This document shows positions 16,727 through 26,619 of a stretch of 64,000 bases of DNA, piece after piece; the first letter of the stretch is position 1; each line of letters starts with the position of its first letter. The stretch covers positions 372,001 to 436,000 of the forward strand of contig NZ_CP115842.1 of the NCBI RefSeq assembly GCF_013318015.2. Direction: 5' to 3'. The notes under the pieces were generated by a model. That model saw nothing but the letters and a program-made list of their open reading frames with translations, did no database searches and was not told the origin of the DNA. Position numbers and translations under genes: made by a program. This DNA is from Agrobacterium tumefaciens. Its GTDB lineage: Bacteria > Pseudomonadota > Alphaproteobacteria > Rhizobiales > Rhizobiaceae.

Positions 16727-19003
16727 ATGAACACGAAAAAGGCCGATCCTAAAAAGGTTACCTATACCGATATCGGGTCCGATGATCGTATCGAATTCTT
16801 TGGCCGCCAGTATCGTTTCGACGAGCGCCTGGACGACGGCGTTGTCATCAAGTCCGACGATGATCGCCCACACAACATTCTCGTCCTCTCGTGGCGGGAC
16901 ATCTACGACCATATCTGGGCGAAGAACCTGGTCGTCGAGAAGGATTACTTCTCCAAAGAGAGCGCCATCAAGCGTGCCTCTAAACGATCGCTCGACAAGT
17001 TGCGAGAGGACGTCGCTCTCAAAACAGTCGCCGTGCGGCAATTCCTAGAAGAACTCGATGAGGGAACGCTAACCAAGTCGGACGACGACATCAAAAAGTT
17101 CCTCCGCAAGTTTCGAATTGAAAACGCGGCACTCCTTGAAAAGGCTGATGACGCCCGTAAAAAGCGCGGCAACAAAAAGCGCGGGATCGTGTCCCCCCGC
17201 CAATTCCGTCGCTGGGTAAAAGACTTTCAGACGGGCAATCGCCTGGATCACAGCCTTGAGTGGAAACACAAAGGTCGCGCGTCTTTCGGCAGTAGCTTTA
17301 CCCCGGAAGAGCTGAAGTACTTCGGCACATACATCAACGCCTTCCTGGACGAAAACGAACCTAACATGTTGGCTGCCTATTCGAAGCTCGAACGCGATTA
17401 TAATGATCGTGTTCGGCGAGGCGAGAACCCTGGCGCACTGTGCTCGTATGGTACTTTCCGTCGGATGGTACATGCGATGGACGAGTTCGTCGTGAAATTG
17501 GCGCGAGACAAGGATCATCATCGAACAACGCGTGAGCACGCGATCAGCCGCAAGGGCCTGCAGCCGCGCTATCCCCTGCAAATCGTTGAAATGGACGAAC
17601 AGTTCATTGATCTGATGGTCATTTGTCAGCTCTTCGGTTTCTGGGAATTGCTCGACCCCGATATCCAAGAGCGTGTGGCAGAAATCAAGCGCGTATGGAT
17701 TTGCATCGCTCTCGATGCCTATTCACGCTCAGTCCTTGGTATGCGGGTTCTTGCCGGCGCTCCATGCGCCGCCGAGGCGATCGCCACCCTCGCCATGGCC
17801 GTTCGCCACAAGACGTACACCACTGCCCTTTCGCAGGAAGTGATTGAATGGCCTCAATGCGGTACCCCCGACAGAGTCCACACAGACGGTGGTGCCGGCT
17901 TTGCCAACGATGAGTTCCCGATCGTAGTGCAGGCCCTCACGGGTAAGCATGCTATCCCTCCGAGCAAACATCCCCATCTGCGCGGCCGCATCGAACGGTT
18001 CTTCAACTCGTTGTCGACCCGGTACATGCACTTCTTCTCTGGCCAGACCTTCGGGAATATCCTGCTGAAGGGGCAGTACAAGCCGGAAAAGCACGCTCAC
18101 ATTACCCGCGAGATGCTCTGCGAACTGCTCGTGCAGTTGATCGTGGTTTGCTACCACAATACACCGCACCGCTCCCTCAGCGGTGAAACCCCGCTCGACC
18201 GTTGGTATCGAGGCTCGCAGCAAGAACGCGGTGTTTCACCGCCACCTACCGACGAGCAGTACCGCGACATCTTCGGCGTCCGTCTTGTCAGGACAATTGG
18301 CCGACGAGGCATCACGATCCTTGGAAACATCTACGCATCGACAGAACTCGACGACCTCGCGATGCACAAACTCAACTGTGAGGTGGAGGTTCACATGAAC
18401 GATCAGGACATGTCGGTGATTTCGTTCAAGGACCCTCGTGATGGCAATTGGTACGACGCGTACGCCACCTTCGAAGGCTTCAATAACGTGTCTGTACCAG
18501 AATGGATGGAAACCGTTCTCTACCTGCGCAGAAAATTCGGCACGCGCGCGCCTGGCAAGGAACGTGCACGTCAAATCGTTTCCGACGCGCTTGCGGCCGT
18601 TGAAAAGGTGGCTGAACAAACGCGCCTGGCTCACGCAATCGGTGGCCCGCTTGTTACCGACAAGACAATCAAGAAGTTCGAGCGCGAGAACATGATGAAC
18701 TGGCAGTGGTCCAAGCACCTCTACGTTGACTTTGCCGATCTGAACCAGCGCCCCGTTTCGAACGGCACAGTCGAATTCGTCGTCAACGTCTCAGGCGATG
18801 ATCCCCTGAACCCGACAGGAACCTTCGACCGTGACGCGTTGGAGGAGCCAAACGAAGAGCGCAAGGCCTTGGAAGTGCCCCGCAAGACCAAAACTAGGAC
18901 GGTAGCCCGATCTGCCAAAGCCGCCGAAGACGATGATGACGATGATGACGATGACGAATTGGCTGTTGATTTCGTCAGTCTGCGTATCGAAACGAAGGAG
19001 TAA
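16727..19003 (+). CDS. tnsB: Tn7-like DDE transposase TnsB
   Basis: 758 residues. An N-terminal DNA-binding part (about 1-270) precedes the rve/retroviral integrase core. The catalytic triad is read as D290 (VEMDEQFI), D387 (HTDGGAGF) and E423 (GRIERFF), with the expected 35 residues between the last two. A Mu-transposase-like beta-barrel and a C-terminal tail follow; the tail in Tn7 TnsB contacts TnsC. An unusual run of acidic residues (nine Asp) sits near residue 735 in that tail. TnsB binds the transposon ends and carries out 3' cleavage and strand transfer. It abuts tnsA, and tnsC starts four bases after its stop. Confidence 0.93.
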   Translation: MNTKKADPKKVTYTDIGSDDRIEFFGRQYRFDERLDDGVVIKSDDDRPHNILVLSWRDIYDHIWAKNLVVEKDYFSKESAIKRASKRSLDKLREDVALKTVAVRQFLEELDEGTLTKSDDDIKKFLRKFRIENAALLEKADDARKKRGNKKRGIVSPRQFRRWVKDFQTGNRLDHSLEWKHKGRASFGSSFTPEELKYFGTYINAFLDENEPNMLAAYSKLERDYNDRVRRGENPGALCSYGTFRRMVHAMDEFVVKLARDKDHHRTTREHAISRKGLQPRYPLQIVEMDEQFIDLMVICQLFGFWELLDPDIQERVAEIKRVWICIALDAYSRSVLGMRVLAGAPCAAEAIATLAMAVRHKTYTTALSQEVIEWPQCGTPDRVHTDGGAGFANDEFPIVVQALTGKHAIPPSKHPHLRGRIERFFNSLSTRYMHFFSGQTFGNILLKGQYKPEKHAHITREMLCELLVQLIVVCYHNTPHRSLSGETPLDRWYRGSQQERGVSPPPTDEQYRDIFGVRLVRTIGRRGITILGNIYASTELDDLAMHKLNCEVEVHMNDQDMSVISFKDPRDGNWYDAYATFEGFNNVSVPEWMETVLYLRRKFGTRAPGKERARQIVSDALAAVEKVAEQTRLAHAIGGPLVTDKTIKKFERENMMNWQWSKHLYVDFADLNQRPVSNGTVEFVVNVSGDDPLNPTGTFDRDALEEPNEERKALEVPRKTKTRTVARSAKAAEDDDDDDDDDELAVDFVSLRIETKE

Positions 19004-19007
19004 TCTC

Positions 19008-20036
19008 ATGAATTCCCAAGCCCCTAACTCGATGCTTGAGTTCCTTCGTTCAACGATGGACCCGGTGCAGCTCAAGCGCTCAGAGCTTCTGGCCAGGCTC
19101 GAGAATTTCTACGTTGCGACCAAGATGGACGACAAATTCAGTCTCGAGTTCAGCATCATGATCTCCGAGATCGCGGCGGGCAATATGCCAGAGGGATATG
19201 CGATTGCCGTGCCGGGCAAATCCGGCAGCGGGAAGAGCACAATGATCCGCCATCGGCTCAAAACCCACCCCGGCCTCCAACCTTACGTCGACCAGTACGG
19301 CAACAAAAAGGAGGCTTGCCTGTGGGTAAAAACGCCGGCCGGATGTTCGATGAAGTCGCTTGGGGAACATGCCCTCAAGGCAGCTGGCTATCCAGGCGGT
19401 GCCCTCAAAAACGAAACGGCAATTTGGGACAAGCTGCGGGACGCTTTGATGGTCAAAGAGTACAAGATCGTCTTCTTCGATGAATTTCAGCACGTTCTCC
19501 ACGCCACGACGAGCAAGTCCAAGGAGCACCCTGCGAACCAGGTCAAAGCCATTATGCAATCCGATACTTGGCCAGTTTGGCTGATCTTGAGCGGCGTCGA
19601 CGATATGATGGGTGTCATCGAGGCCGACCCACATCAGCAGACATCCCGCAGAACACGTGTCGTCGAGATGGAGTTGCTGACGGAAAATGAAATCACCTTC
19701 GTAGCCTCGGTTTTGAATGAACTGTGCTCCACAGTCGGTTTCAGCGTGTCGTTCAAGCCTACGAGGAAATTCATCATGCGCCTCATGCATGGAGGATTGC
19801 AGCGGTTCGGGATGATCGTGCAATTGATGAAGCTCTCAATTCAAAGCGCCATCTTCGACGACAAGACCTTCCAGCACAAAGTCATCAACCATGATCACTT
19901 CGCGGAGGGATATCGACGGCTGAGCAATTGCGATGACAGTACCAATGTCTTCACTTCGGAAGACTGGTTCAACATCGTTCGAGAGGTCGATGAAAATGGA
20001 AGGCTGACGACGGCCCAAGTGAATGGACCGAATTGA
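19008..20036 (+). CDS. tnsC: Tn7-like AAA+ regulator TnsC
   Basis: 342 residues from ATG at 19008, chosen over an upstream in-frame ATG inside tnsB because GGAG lies seven bases before it. AAA+ ATPase with Walker A PGKSGSGKST (about residue 72) and Walker B KIVFFDEFQHVL (about 160). TnsC forms ATP-dependent filaments on target DNA, links TniQ/TnsD to TnsAB and blocks repeated insertion. A sensor-like Ser/Arg region follows (WLILSGVDD, QQTSRRTRV). Same operon as tnsAB; tniQ follows after 46 bases. Confidence 0.92.
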   Translation: MNSQAPNSMLEFLRSTMDPVQLKRSELLARLENFYVATKMDDKFSLEFSIMISEIAAGNMPEGYAIAVPGKSGSGKSTMIRHRLKTHPGLQPYVDQYGNKKEACLWVKTPAGCSMKSLGEHALKAAGYPGGALKNETAIWDKLRDALMVKEYKIVFFDEFQHVLHATTSKSKEHPANQVKAIMQSDTWPVWLILSGVDDMMGVIEADPHQQTSRRTRVVEMELLTENEITFVASVLNELCSTVGFSVSFKPTRKFIMRLMHGGLQRFGMIVQLMKLSIQSAIFDDKTFQHKVINHDHFAEGYRRLSNCDDSTNVFTSEDWFNIVREVDENGRLTTAQVNGPN

Positions 20037-20082
20037 AAGCGGCGGACCTGACACAGAGTTAAATCAGGAGATGACGTAAACG

Positions 20083-21897
20083 ATGTTACAAGTTCCACTT
20101 TTCGAAGATGAGGTCCTACCGGGTTTTGTTTCCCGTTTGGCGAAAGCCAATCGCATGGGCCCTCTAGGGTACTTCTGCAAAGCGTATGGGATGTCCTTCC
20201 ATGGTCTGAACCACGGCAAGCCCGACGCCATCGAAATGCTGTCTTCCTTTGTCGGACTACCAAGCGAGCAGCTCTCACACCACGCGACCGGGGTTACGAC
20301 CTATCGGTCCACGACGCTATTCGGGCAGACATTTGAACAGGCTTTGCTGATCAGGAATACGCTTCGTTTCTGCCCGAAATGCTTTGAGGCCGACGAGCTG
20401 TGCGACGATCGTATTCCTGGAACGCGTCGCTATCGGCGGGCACTTTGGCTCTTGAAGCCGTATCGCATCTGTCATGTCCACCACTGTGAACTTGTCGAAC
20501 TTCCCGGACGTAAAACCAGTCCTTCGTTCGACTTCTGCGTGGAACTCGATGTCGAACAGGAGGAAATTCAGAGGCTGTCTTCTGGACTTTCCGATCGGCC
20601 GGCCGGCCCTGTCGATTTGTTTATCGGTGACCGATTTTATAGCAACGTTTCTCATGGGCCGCTAATCGACCAGCTTGAGACCGCGGTAGTTCTCAACATC
20701 AGCCGCGTCCTGGGAGTGGCATTAGTTCACGGCAGAGACCAGACCCTTGAACTGCTGACGCAAGACGCTGTCGGCGATGCCACCGACGTTGGGTATGAAG
20801 TCCTGGCTGGAGGCGTGGACCAATTTCACAAAGCTCTCGACCGCATTTCAGAAGGTGCGGCAGCGGGCACGTTTCTTCGTTACGGTCGCTTCTATACCCA
20901 TATCCGGCAAAGCCAACACAAAGAGAGCTATCAACAAATCTGCGAACTGTTCCAGGCTCATGTGGCAGAAAGATATCCCCTTACGGCCTCAGTGAAAAAG
21001 TTTGCGCGTACACAGGAGGAAAAATGGACGACGGTCGCGCATATTGCTGCTGTGACCGGGTTGTCCCCACCCGTCGTTCGGCGTCGGCTGACCGATGCCA
21101 ACATCAACACGAAGGCAATCCCCGTCAGCGCCCTGGCATTATTTGACCGGATGTCCGGTGGCACGATCCAATTTCGCGAGGCGGCAACTATTCTCAGATG
21201 CAAGCCCATGTTGGTGAGCCAACTCACTGCCGCCGGCGTATTGCGTCGTTTGGACTTCGATCAAATCGGTCATCGAGGGAGACGCAATACCCGCTTGATC
21301 TCGGAGGTCGAAGTGAAAGAACTTCACGAAACCATCCAGAAGGTAGCCACCACTGCGCTTGAGCCCGAGATGCAGTCGATCAAAGAAGTGTCCGAGCGAA
21401 TGGGAATTAATCGGATCGATCTAATCGTAAAAATCGTCAGAGGTGAACTGAAACGTGTCGCACTTAGTGGACGACCATCGCTCCTCGATGACGTTATGGT
21501 CCATCCGTCCGAACTGAAGAACGCCAGATTTTCCGGCAGCCACGTCGATAACGCGGTAGCTTTGGGGATTCTGGAAATTTCCCAAAGAAGTCTTTTGGCT
21601 CTTCAGAACAATCGATTGATTGGCTTTGACGAGGTGCGCTCAGACAATGGAGCTGTCGTCTATCGAGTGACGTCGCGAGCAGAGTTGGCTGAATTCCGAG
21701 AACGCTATGTCACCGTGAACCAGCTCATCAAAGCGACTGGGCTAAGCCAACGGCAGGTCCGCAGTCTGCTTAGAGGCAATGCGGTGCCGCCGGCCATCTC
21801 AACTGCGGAGGGTGGTTGTGCTTTCTACGATCGCGCGCAGATTGGACCTTTTCTCGAGAAAGACTTGTGGCGGGTAAAGGAAGTAGCGCCCGTATGA
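20083..21897 (+). CDS. tniQ: TniQ/TnsD-family target selector
   Basis: 604 residues, longer than minimal TniQ (about 300-400) and in the TnsD size range. The N-terminal TniQ domain (about 1-170) begins MLQVPLFEDEVLPGFVSRLA and has the zinc-ribbon Cys pairs FCPKC and CHVHHC. The long C-terminal part (about 300-604) contains several helix-turn-helix-like stretches (TVAHIAAVTGLSPPVVRRRL, TVNQLIKATGLSQRQVRSLL). This fits sequence-specific binding of a fixed attachment site. The ribosome site is weak (GGAG 13 bases upstream). Which chromosomal site it reads cannot be told from the sequence alone. Confidence 0.88.
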   Translation: MLQVPLFEDEVLPGFVSRLAKANRMGPLGYFCKAYGMSFHGLNHGKPDAIEMLSSFVGLPSEQLSHHATGVTTYRSTTLFGQTFEQALLIRNTLRFCPKCFEADELCDDRIPGTRRYRRALWLLKPYRICHVHHCELVELPGRKTSPSFDFCVELDVEQEEIQRLSSGLSDRPAGPVDLFIGDRFYSNVSHGPLIDQLETAVVLNISRVLGVALVHGRDQTLELLTQDAVGDATDVGYEVLAGGVDQFHKALDRISEGAAAGTFLRYGRFYTHIRQSQHKESYQQICELFQAHVAERYPLTASVKKFARTQEEKWTTVAHIAAVTGLSPPVVRRRLTDANINTKAIPVSALALFDRMSGGTIQFREAATILRCKPMLVSQLTAAGVLRRLDFDQIGHRGRRNTRLISEVEVKELHETIQKVATTALEPEMQSIKEVSERMGINRIDLIVKIVRGELKRVALSGRPSLLDDVMVHPSELKNARFSGSHVDNAVALGILEISQRSLLALQNNRLIGFDEVRSDNGAVVYRVTSRAELAEFRERYVTVNQLIKATGLSQRQVRSLLRGNAVPPAISTAEGGCAFYDRAQIGPFLEKDLWRVKEVAPV

Positions 21898-22059
21898 GAT
21901 TTTGGATGATGGTCGCACAGTTGTTCACGCTAAAATTGAGCTTTCTCAATTATAAATAGGTAAGACAGCTGCGATATGAAGTGTCCATAGAACGTTACCC
22001 GATGGTAATTTAGCCGCCCTCCCTCTCGGTTGCGACAGACCTAAGCTGAAAATGATGAC

Positions 22060-22785
22060 ATGGGAATTGAAGTAAGCAAAACGAACCAGGTGAGCATCAA
22101 TCACCGACACGAAAACGGCGTTGATACTTCACTAGATGGAAATCCTAGCAGAGGTCATTTAAAAGGTATTCCCCTCGTTCACGTATTCCGTCGGAACCAC
22201 AACGGTAGTCGGCGAGACGATGGCAATCCGTTGATTTTTGCCTTAAAGGGCATGCGCGGCTTTTCAATCACCCCATTTTGGGAGAAGCAGTTGATGAAAA
22301 GAGCAGTACAAATCATCTCCTCTGCATCGGAAGACTTCGCGGAAATCGACTACTGCATGCCGGTCCCTTCGTCCTCGCCCCTATGCGGAAAGTTCGCAGC
22401 ATTAGTTGCGCATACACTTGAGAAACCGATTATTGATCCAACGTTCCTGAGGAAAATGAAAGTTGGTGAGGTTCTTGCGGAGGTAAAAGCAAATCCGCCT
22501 CGTGTCAGGTCTGGTCTGAAGGTGACATTCACGTCGCAACTCAGCACGTTGGAGAGGACAGACCAAAATCGAGAATGGCAGGCAAAAGAGGTAGATATTT
22601 CCATTCGCCATCTCTTCCATTCCTTTATACTTGAGGGCGAAGCGCCCCCGCTTGCGGACAGGCATGTACTACTGGTAGACGATCTTTTCGCAACAGGGTC
22701 TTCGATCCTGTCTCTGAGGCAAGTAGTCCAGAACCAACTAGGCGCATCAGTTTCAGCGATGTGTCTTCTCAGCGGAGCTCGGTAG
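22060..22785 (+). CDS. phosphoribosyltransferase-fold protein (transposon cargo)
   Basis: 241 residues. The C-terminal half carries the PRPP-binding signature HVLLVDDLFATGSSI (two acidic residues then TGSS), typical of type I phosphoribosyltransferases and ComF-like proteins. An upstream segment (YCMPVPSSSPLCGKFAALVA) fits the pyrophosphate-loop region. The first 70 residues are not recognised. No second domain indicating a substrate is visible. It lies just behind tniQ in the same direction, separated by 162 bases. Orphan PRTase-fold proteins of this kind occur in mobile and defence contexts; function here is unknown. Confidence 0.65.
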   Translation: MGIEVSKTNQVSINHRHENGVDTSLDGNPSRGHLKGIPLVHVFRRNHNGSRRDDGNPLIFALKGMRGFSITPFWEKQLMKRAVQIISSASEDFAEIDYCMPVPSSSPLCGKFAALVAHTLEKPIIDPTFLRKMKVGEVLAEVKANPPRVRSGLKVTFTSQLSTLERTDQNREWQAKEVDISIRHLFHSFILEGEAPPLADRHVLLVDDLFATGSSILSLRQVVQNQLGASVSAMCLLSGAR

Positions 22786-23148
22786 CACTTGACCCCTTCT
22801 ACTGACTTGAGTATGATCAGTGGCAATCGGAGCAATCCGCGACCCTGTATCAACCTCAGGGTCGTTAAATATGAAGCAGGGCCTAAAACCCTGCAGGGCC
22901 GCGCGAGCACCGTTAACCGAGGTCAAACCCGTAAGGGGAGAATATCGGGACGCTATGAAGCGGGTAGCGAGAATTTGGAGAGGGAGGTCTGATGGCCTCC
23001 CTTCTTCATTTGGGGGTCGAACCTGCTTCGATAGTCCATTTAGATGAGGATTCGCACCACGCCTCAAATCGCTTATGCATTAGCTTCCGATTTTACCGTG
23101 ATTGGACCTTCGCATCGGCAAAAAAATCCTTTTACGTTTTTGGCAGCA
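22786..23148. other. gene-free stretch with two stem-loops
   Basis: No supported gene. GCAGGG-CCTAAAA-CCCTGC near 22875 is a short palindromic stem-loop. The stronger AGGGAGG/CCTCCCT hairpin near 22981-23001 is listed as a terminator. Frames here have no ribosome sites and no recognisable motifs. Confidence 0.4.
22980..23005 (+). terminator. probable intrinsic terminator
   Basis: AGGGAGG, loop TCTGATG, CCTCCCT, then TCTTC. Lies between the plus-strand phosphoribosyltransferase gene and the convergent minus-strand cargo operon, so it can end either transcript. Confidence 0.5.
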
Positions 23149-23556
23149 TCATTTGGGCGAATTCAAGATGGCTATATATGCGCTACCAAGCACTGCTTTT
23201 GCCTGTTCCCCGAAAACATCTATGCGCGCGATATGCTGGCCGGTCCCAGCGAAACAATCGTGCCACGGTGATCGGTCCGAGACGACGACTGGATCGTCGA
23301 AATCCTCGAATTGATCCGCGGTAATATCAACGATCACCGATCCGGACTGGAGCCAGGCGTGGGATTTTCCGCCGCGCCATCCAAGATAGTATCGAAACTC
23401 ACCATACCCTTGCTCAGCAAGATATTGACCTAAAAGAAGGGTCGCATCTCCGCATGAACCATTCGGAAAATCCTGTAACGAGATTGGGAGGCTGTTCTTC
23501 GGTGTCCCCACGATAAGTTCGCGAAATCGCGACGCTGCTTTTTTGAGTTCGTCCAC
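23149..23556 (-). CDS. small Cys-His-Asp (papain/transglutaminase-like) protein
   Basis: 135 residues from GTG with GGAGAGG upstream. The order C35 (NGSCGDATLLL), H66 (KSHAWLQ) and D77 (IVDITADQF) matches the triad of transglutaminase- and papain-like small hydrolases. The Cys sits at the start of a helix and the His and Asp on adjacent strands. Small proteins of this type are usually peptidases or amidases; no substrate can be inferred. It starts 80 bases after the nuclease-NACHT gene in the same direction and may be co-expressed with it, so a role as toxin, effector or processing protease is possible but unproven. Confidence 0.55.
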   Translation of the reverse strand: MDELKKAASRFRELIVGTPKNSLPISLQDFPNGSCGDATLLLGQYLAEQGYGEFRYYLGWRGGKSHAWLQSGSVIVDITADQFEDFDDPVVVSDRSPWHDCFAGTGQHIARIDVFGEQAKAVLGSAYIAILNSPK

Positions 23557-23635
23557 GTGTCCTCTCCAAATAAGTAAAACCCCGGCTAGCTCGTCGGACT
23601 CGATGATTTTTTTACTGCCACTGCAAGCTCTCGCC

Positions 23636-26497
23636 CTAATTCGTAGAATCTAATGACCCTGGGACTTCTTCAAAAAGCTGACGTACATCTTTTGCCAGCC
23701 AGTTTACAACATCTCGAACGACACCCGTCTCATCAGGGAGCCCGTCTCCGTCCCAACGACCCACTACTAGGTTGCGGAGAATCGCGGCCCCCGTTTTGGT
23801 CGCAAAGTGAGATCGGTCGCCTGAGAACTGGGCGATTCGTCCGAGGTTTCTTAGATGCAGCTCTTCAATAAATTCCCAAGAACGCCAGTCGTCCGATGGA
23901 GTGAGCGGAAAGGACACCACTGCACCGGCTTCTGAAAAAAGCTCCATTGGCTCGTCCCAATAATTGAGAGAGATTTCAGGGTGGGTCGCATCCTTGATGA
24001 CTTCGACCTCAATGTTTCTTCGAACAGGAAGTTCTCGGAAATTCCCCAGTAGCGGTGCTAAGGCAGGAAACGAGTTTTCAACAATCTCCGCATACGCAAT
24101 TTGCCGTCTGCTATGAAGCGCGTCGAGTGATTTCGCGAGCTTCCGCTGATCATTAGGTTGTTTCAAATCGAGCCTCAGGGGATCGCACCACCACTGCTGC
24201 AAATTCGTGACGCCGGAATTTAGTAGAAAGTCCACATGTGCGATTAGGTCGCACATTCTAAAAGTTTGGCCGCGGCGGTTGGAAGGCGGTAAGATGACGC
24301 GGTCTTCAAATGCGCTAAGCGCTTTTCTGATTGGCTTTAGCGCGTATCCGTCGGGCATGACGATCTTGTATTCGCGCTCCAAGTGGTTGATCCGACTCAT
24401 AACGAGCTCCTCGGTCCATACCATACCGCCCCGAATGCGCCGCGCCTTGATCGCGTTTGAGAGCGCCGAACCAACCGCCTTAATTCCAATTATGCGGCCT
24501 GCGTCATAACCCAGACCGAACGCTTTGAGATTTATGCCGAACCTGCGGTGCGCGTCTGTCCGAGACTTGACCTCGATCCTTGGCATCCCCGGCTTCAGGG
24601 CGCGAAAGGCATAGAAGGCGTGGTCTTGGCTGAGATCACCGATTATTCCCATCTCATCGACATCCGTACCGATCAAAGCGAACCTTATCGAGGTCGTCAT
24701 CGGTTCCAGGTGCGCCTCGACCACGGTATCGAGAGCGTTTAAAACCACTTTGAGGAACTCATACGCTTCGGATTTTGGTCCACGCGAGTCCTGACCGGTG
24801 GCCACGCCGGTTCCAGGCGTGAGATGGAGGCAGTCAATCGCCGTCTGGAGATTAGCCCGTGCTATCGCATCCCATATGGTTTGGCTCTGCTCCAATGTCT
24901 CGGCCGCAGCCAGAAGAAGACGTGGGAACTGCGAAGTCTCCTCTAGGTCCAGTTCCTCGACGCGAGACTTGATGTCACTACCCGCGTCATGAATGAACGC
25001 CAACGCCCTGAGATAATCAGCAAGCGCCTCGTGGGTCAGTTCGATTCTACTCTCCGTGATGCTTATGGCATTGGCGTCCGTCAATCGCTCTAACGTAACC
25101 GTGGCATTGCCATCGCCAGAGACGACAGCCGCAGCCTCTTCGAAGGTCAGTGGCGCGACGCGCGTAGCCTTTGCGAGCGCCGTGAGCGAGGCTCGGTACT
25201 TCAATTTCTCGATCTCACCGAAGTCAATCAGCAATCTGCTTACCCAGTCTTCGTAAAGTGGGCGTACATGTGTTGGATAGCGATTGTGCTCTCTAATGTA
25301 AGACACGACGAGGTCTGCTATCAGCGGCTCCTTACATAGCCCTTCAAGGTGACCCGACATTGCCGGTGATCGGCCCAAGAGACTGGGCCTACTTACGTTT
25401 CGCAGCTTCATCAACCTCTGTAGGTCGCTCTCGCTGTAGCCATCGAGACGTAGTATTGGCAGGCCAAGAGTGGCGAGCTCCCGACCAGTCGCGCGGGACA
25501 TCACGAAAACCTGAGCGCGCGGATAATCACGGCAAAAACTTCGCAGGCTGGAAATCCACTTCTCGCGCAACCGAGGCTCTAAGCGTTCGAAACCGTCCGC
25601 AACAACCGTGATACCATCTCTTTTGATCCGATCTCGGAGAACGAGTTCCGTTATCTGCGGAACTTGGCGGGAAATCCGCTCGTGCAGGAATTTTTCAATC
25701 CCCGTTTCGTCTACAGCGACGTCCGGGATAAAGACTTCGAGTACAAGATGCTGTCGTGTCCCGCGTCGTCGCAGCTCAATCGCCTGCACACACAACGAAG
25801 CCGCGAGCATGGATTTTCCATAGCCGGACGGCCCTAATATGATAGCACCCCTCTTATACCCCTCAACGAGGCTTTGTGAACTGACGGGTTGATCGGCCTG
25901 AGGGTCATGCAAGGTGCGTTGCATCCACGGACCCAGCGCCGACAGCCTATCCAACTCCCGTTCTTCGAAAGCTGAAAAATCCTCAGTAATCGTAGCAACA
26001 CGCTTATGCGCAAGGTTGGCACAAATAATGCGAACGGCCTCGACGCCTGCGATCGCCTCCAGATCGGATCGCCTTGACGCCAGGTCACAGACATCTGCAT
26101 GGAACACCAAGTCATTGTCCAACGTGGGCTGGAGCTGCCAAATTTGCATGACCACTCCGTTCGTCACCAGAATAAGAGGTGCGCGCAGATGCTGGGCATA
26201 GGATTCCGCCTGGGCGACACCGTCATGCAGTGGGATTCTAGGACGCTTTGCCTCGACGACGATAGCCGCCGTGTTACGGTTATGCGGCTTTCCAGTGTAC
26301 ACGACGAAATCAGCCTCGGGCGTCCTGCCCTTTTGCTTCTTGCTGCCAACACGGATTTCAACGGGAGGCTTCGGCCGGATGTCGGAATTTTGGTAGCCGA
26401 GGGCGTTGAGTAATGGCAATACCAAACGCGTTTCTACCTCTGCCTCGTTAGAGAAATGGAGAGTGGACAAACTGTCCCAAAACGCATTCTCCGCCAA
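23636..26497 (-). CDS. nuclease-NACHT NTPase (STAND-type defence protein)
   Basis: 953 residues. The start is TTG with AGGAG at good spacing. Residues 1-140 form an HsdR_N-like PD-(D/E)XK nuclease: E20/E22, D63 (TPEADFVVY), E82-A-K84 (VVEAK). A NACHT NTPase follows: Walker A GPSGYGKS at 222-229, a Walker B-like strand ITVVADGFERL near 297-306, and a later MSRATGREL sensor region. Residues about 450-953 form a long helical sensor-like C-terminus without obvious repeats. In known STAND defence proteins the sensor region recognises a phage product and oligomerisation activates the nuclease. I do not place it in a named Avs or bNACHT clade. Confidence 0.75.
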   Translation of the reverse strand: MAENAFWDSLSTLHFSNEAEVETRLVLPLLNALGYQNSDIRPKPPVEIRVGSKKQKGRTPEADFVVYTGKPHNRNTAAIVVEAKRPRIPLHDGVAQAESYAQHLRAPLILVTNGVVMQIWQLQPTLDNDLVFHADVCDLASRRSDLEAIAGVEAVRIICANLAHKRVATITEDFSAFEERELDRLSALGPWMQRTLHDPQADQPVSSQSLVEGYKRGAIILGPSGYGKSMLAASLCVQAIELRRRGTRQHLVLEVFIPDVAVDETGIEKFLHERISRQVPQITELVLRDRIKRDGITVVADGFERLEPRLREKWISSLRSFCRDYPRAQVFVMSRATGRELATLGLPILRLDGYSESDLQRLMKLRNVSRPSLLGRSPAMSGHLEGLCKEPLIADLVVSYIREHNRYPTHVRPLYEDWVSRLLIDFGEIEKLKYRASLTALAKATRVAPLTFEEAAAVVSGDGNATVTLERLTDANAISITESRIELTHEALADYLRALAFIHDAGSDIKSRVEELDLEETSQFPRLLLAAAETLEQSQTIWDAIARANLQTAIDCLHLTPGTGVATGQDSRGPKSEAYEFLKVVLNALDTVVEAHLEPMTTSIRFALIGTDVDEMGIIGDLSQDHAFYAFRALKPGMPRIEVKSRTDAHRRFGINLKAFGLGYDAGRIIGIKAVGSALSNAIKARRIRGGMVWTEELVMSRINHLEREYKIVMPDGYALKPIRKALSAFEDRVILPPSNRRGQTFRMCDLIAHVDFLLNSGVTNLQQWWCDPLRLDLKQPNDQRKLAKSLDALHSRRQIAYAEIVENSFPALAPLLGNFRELPVRRNIEVEVIKDATHPEISLNYWDEPMELFSEAGAVVSFPLTPSDDWRSWEFIEELHLRNLGRIAQFSGDRSHFATKTGAAILRNLVVGRWDGDGLPDETGVVRDVVNWLAKDVRQLFEEVPGSLDSTN

Positions 26498-26619
26498 TTT
26501 TCTCTCCTCTCATCAATTTAACTCCGCATGCACATGGACATCTCTCTGTGTCCTAAGTGCTTGGAGGCCCGCCTAAAAATCGATAAGTGGTCATATTAGC
26601 GTTAGCGTAAAGTCGAGAC
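26498..26619. other. spacer between nuclease-NACHT and helicase genes
   Basis: 122 bases without a gene. Long enough for a promoter of the NACHT gene, so it need not be co-transcribed with the helicase. Confidence 0.35.
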
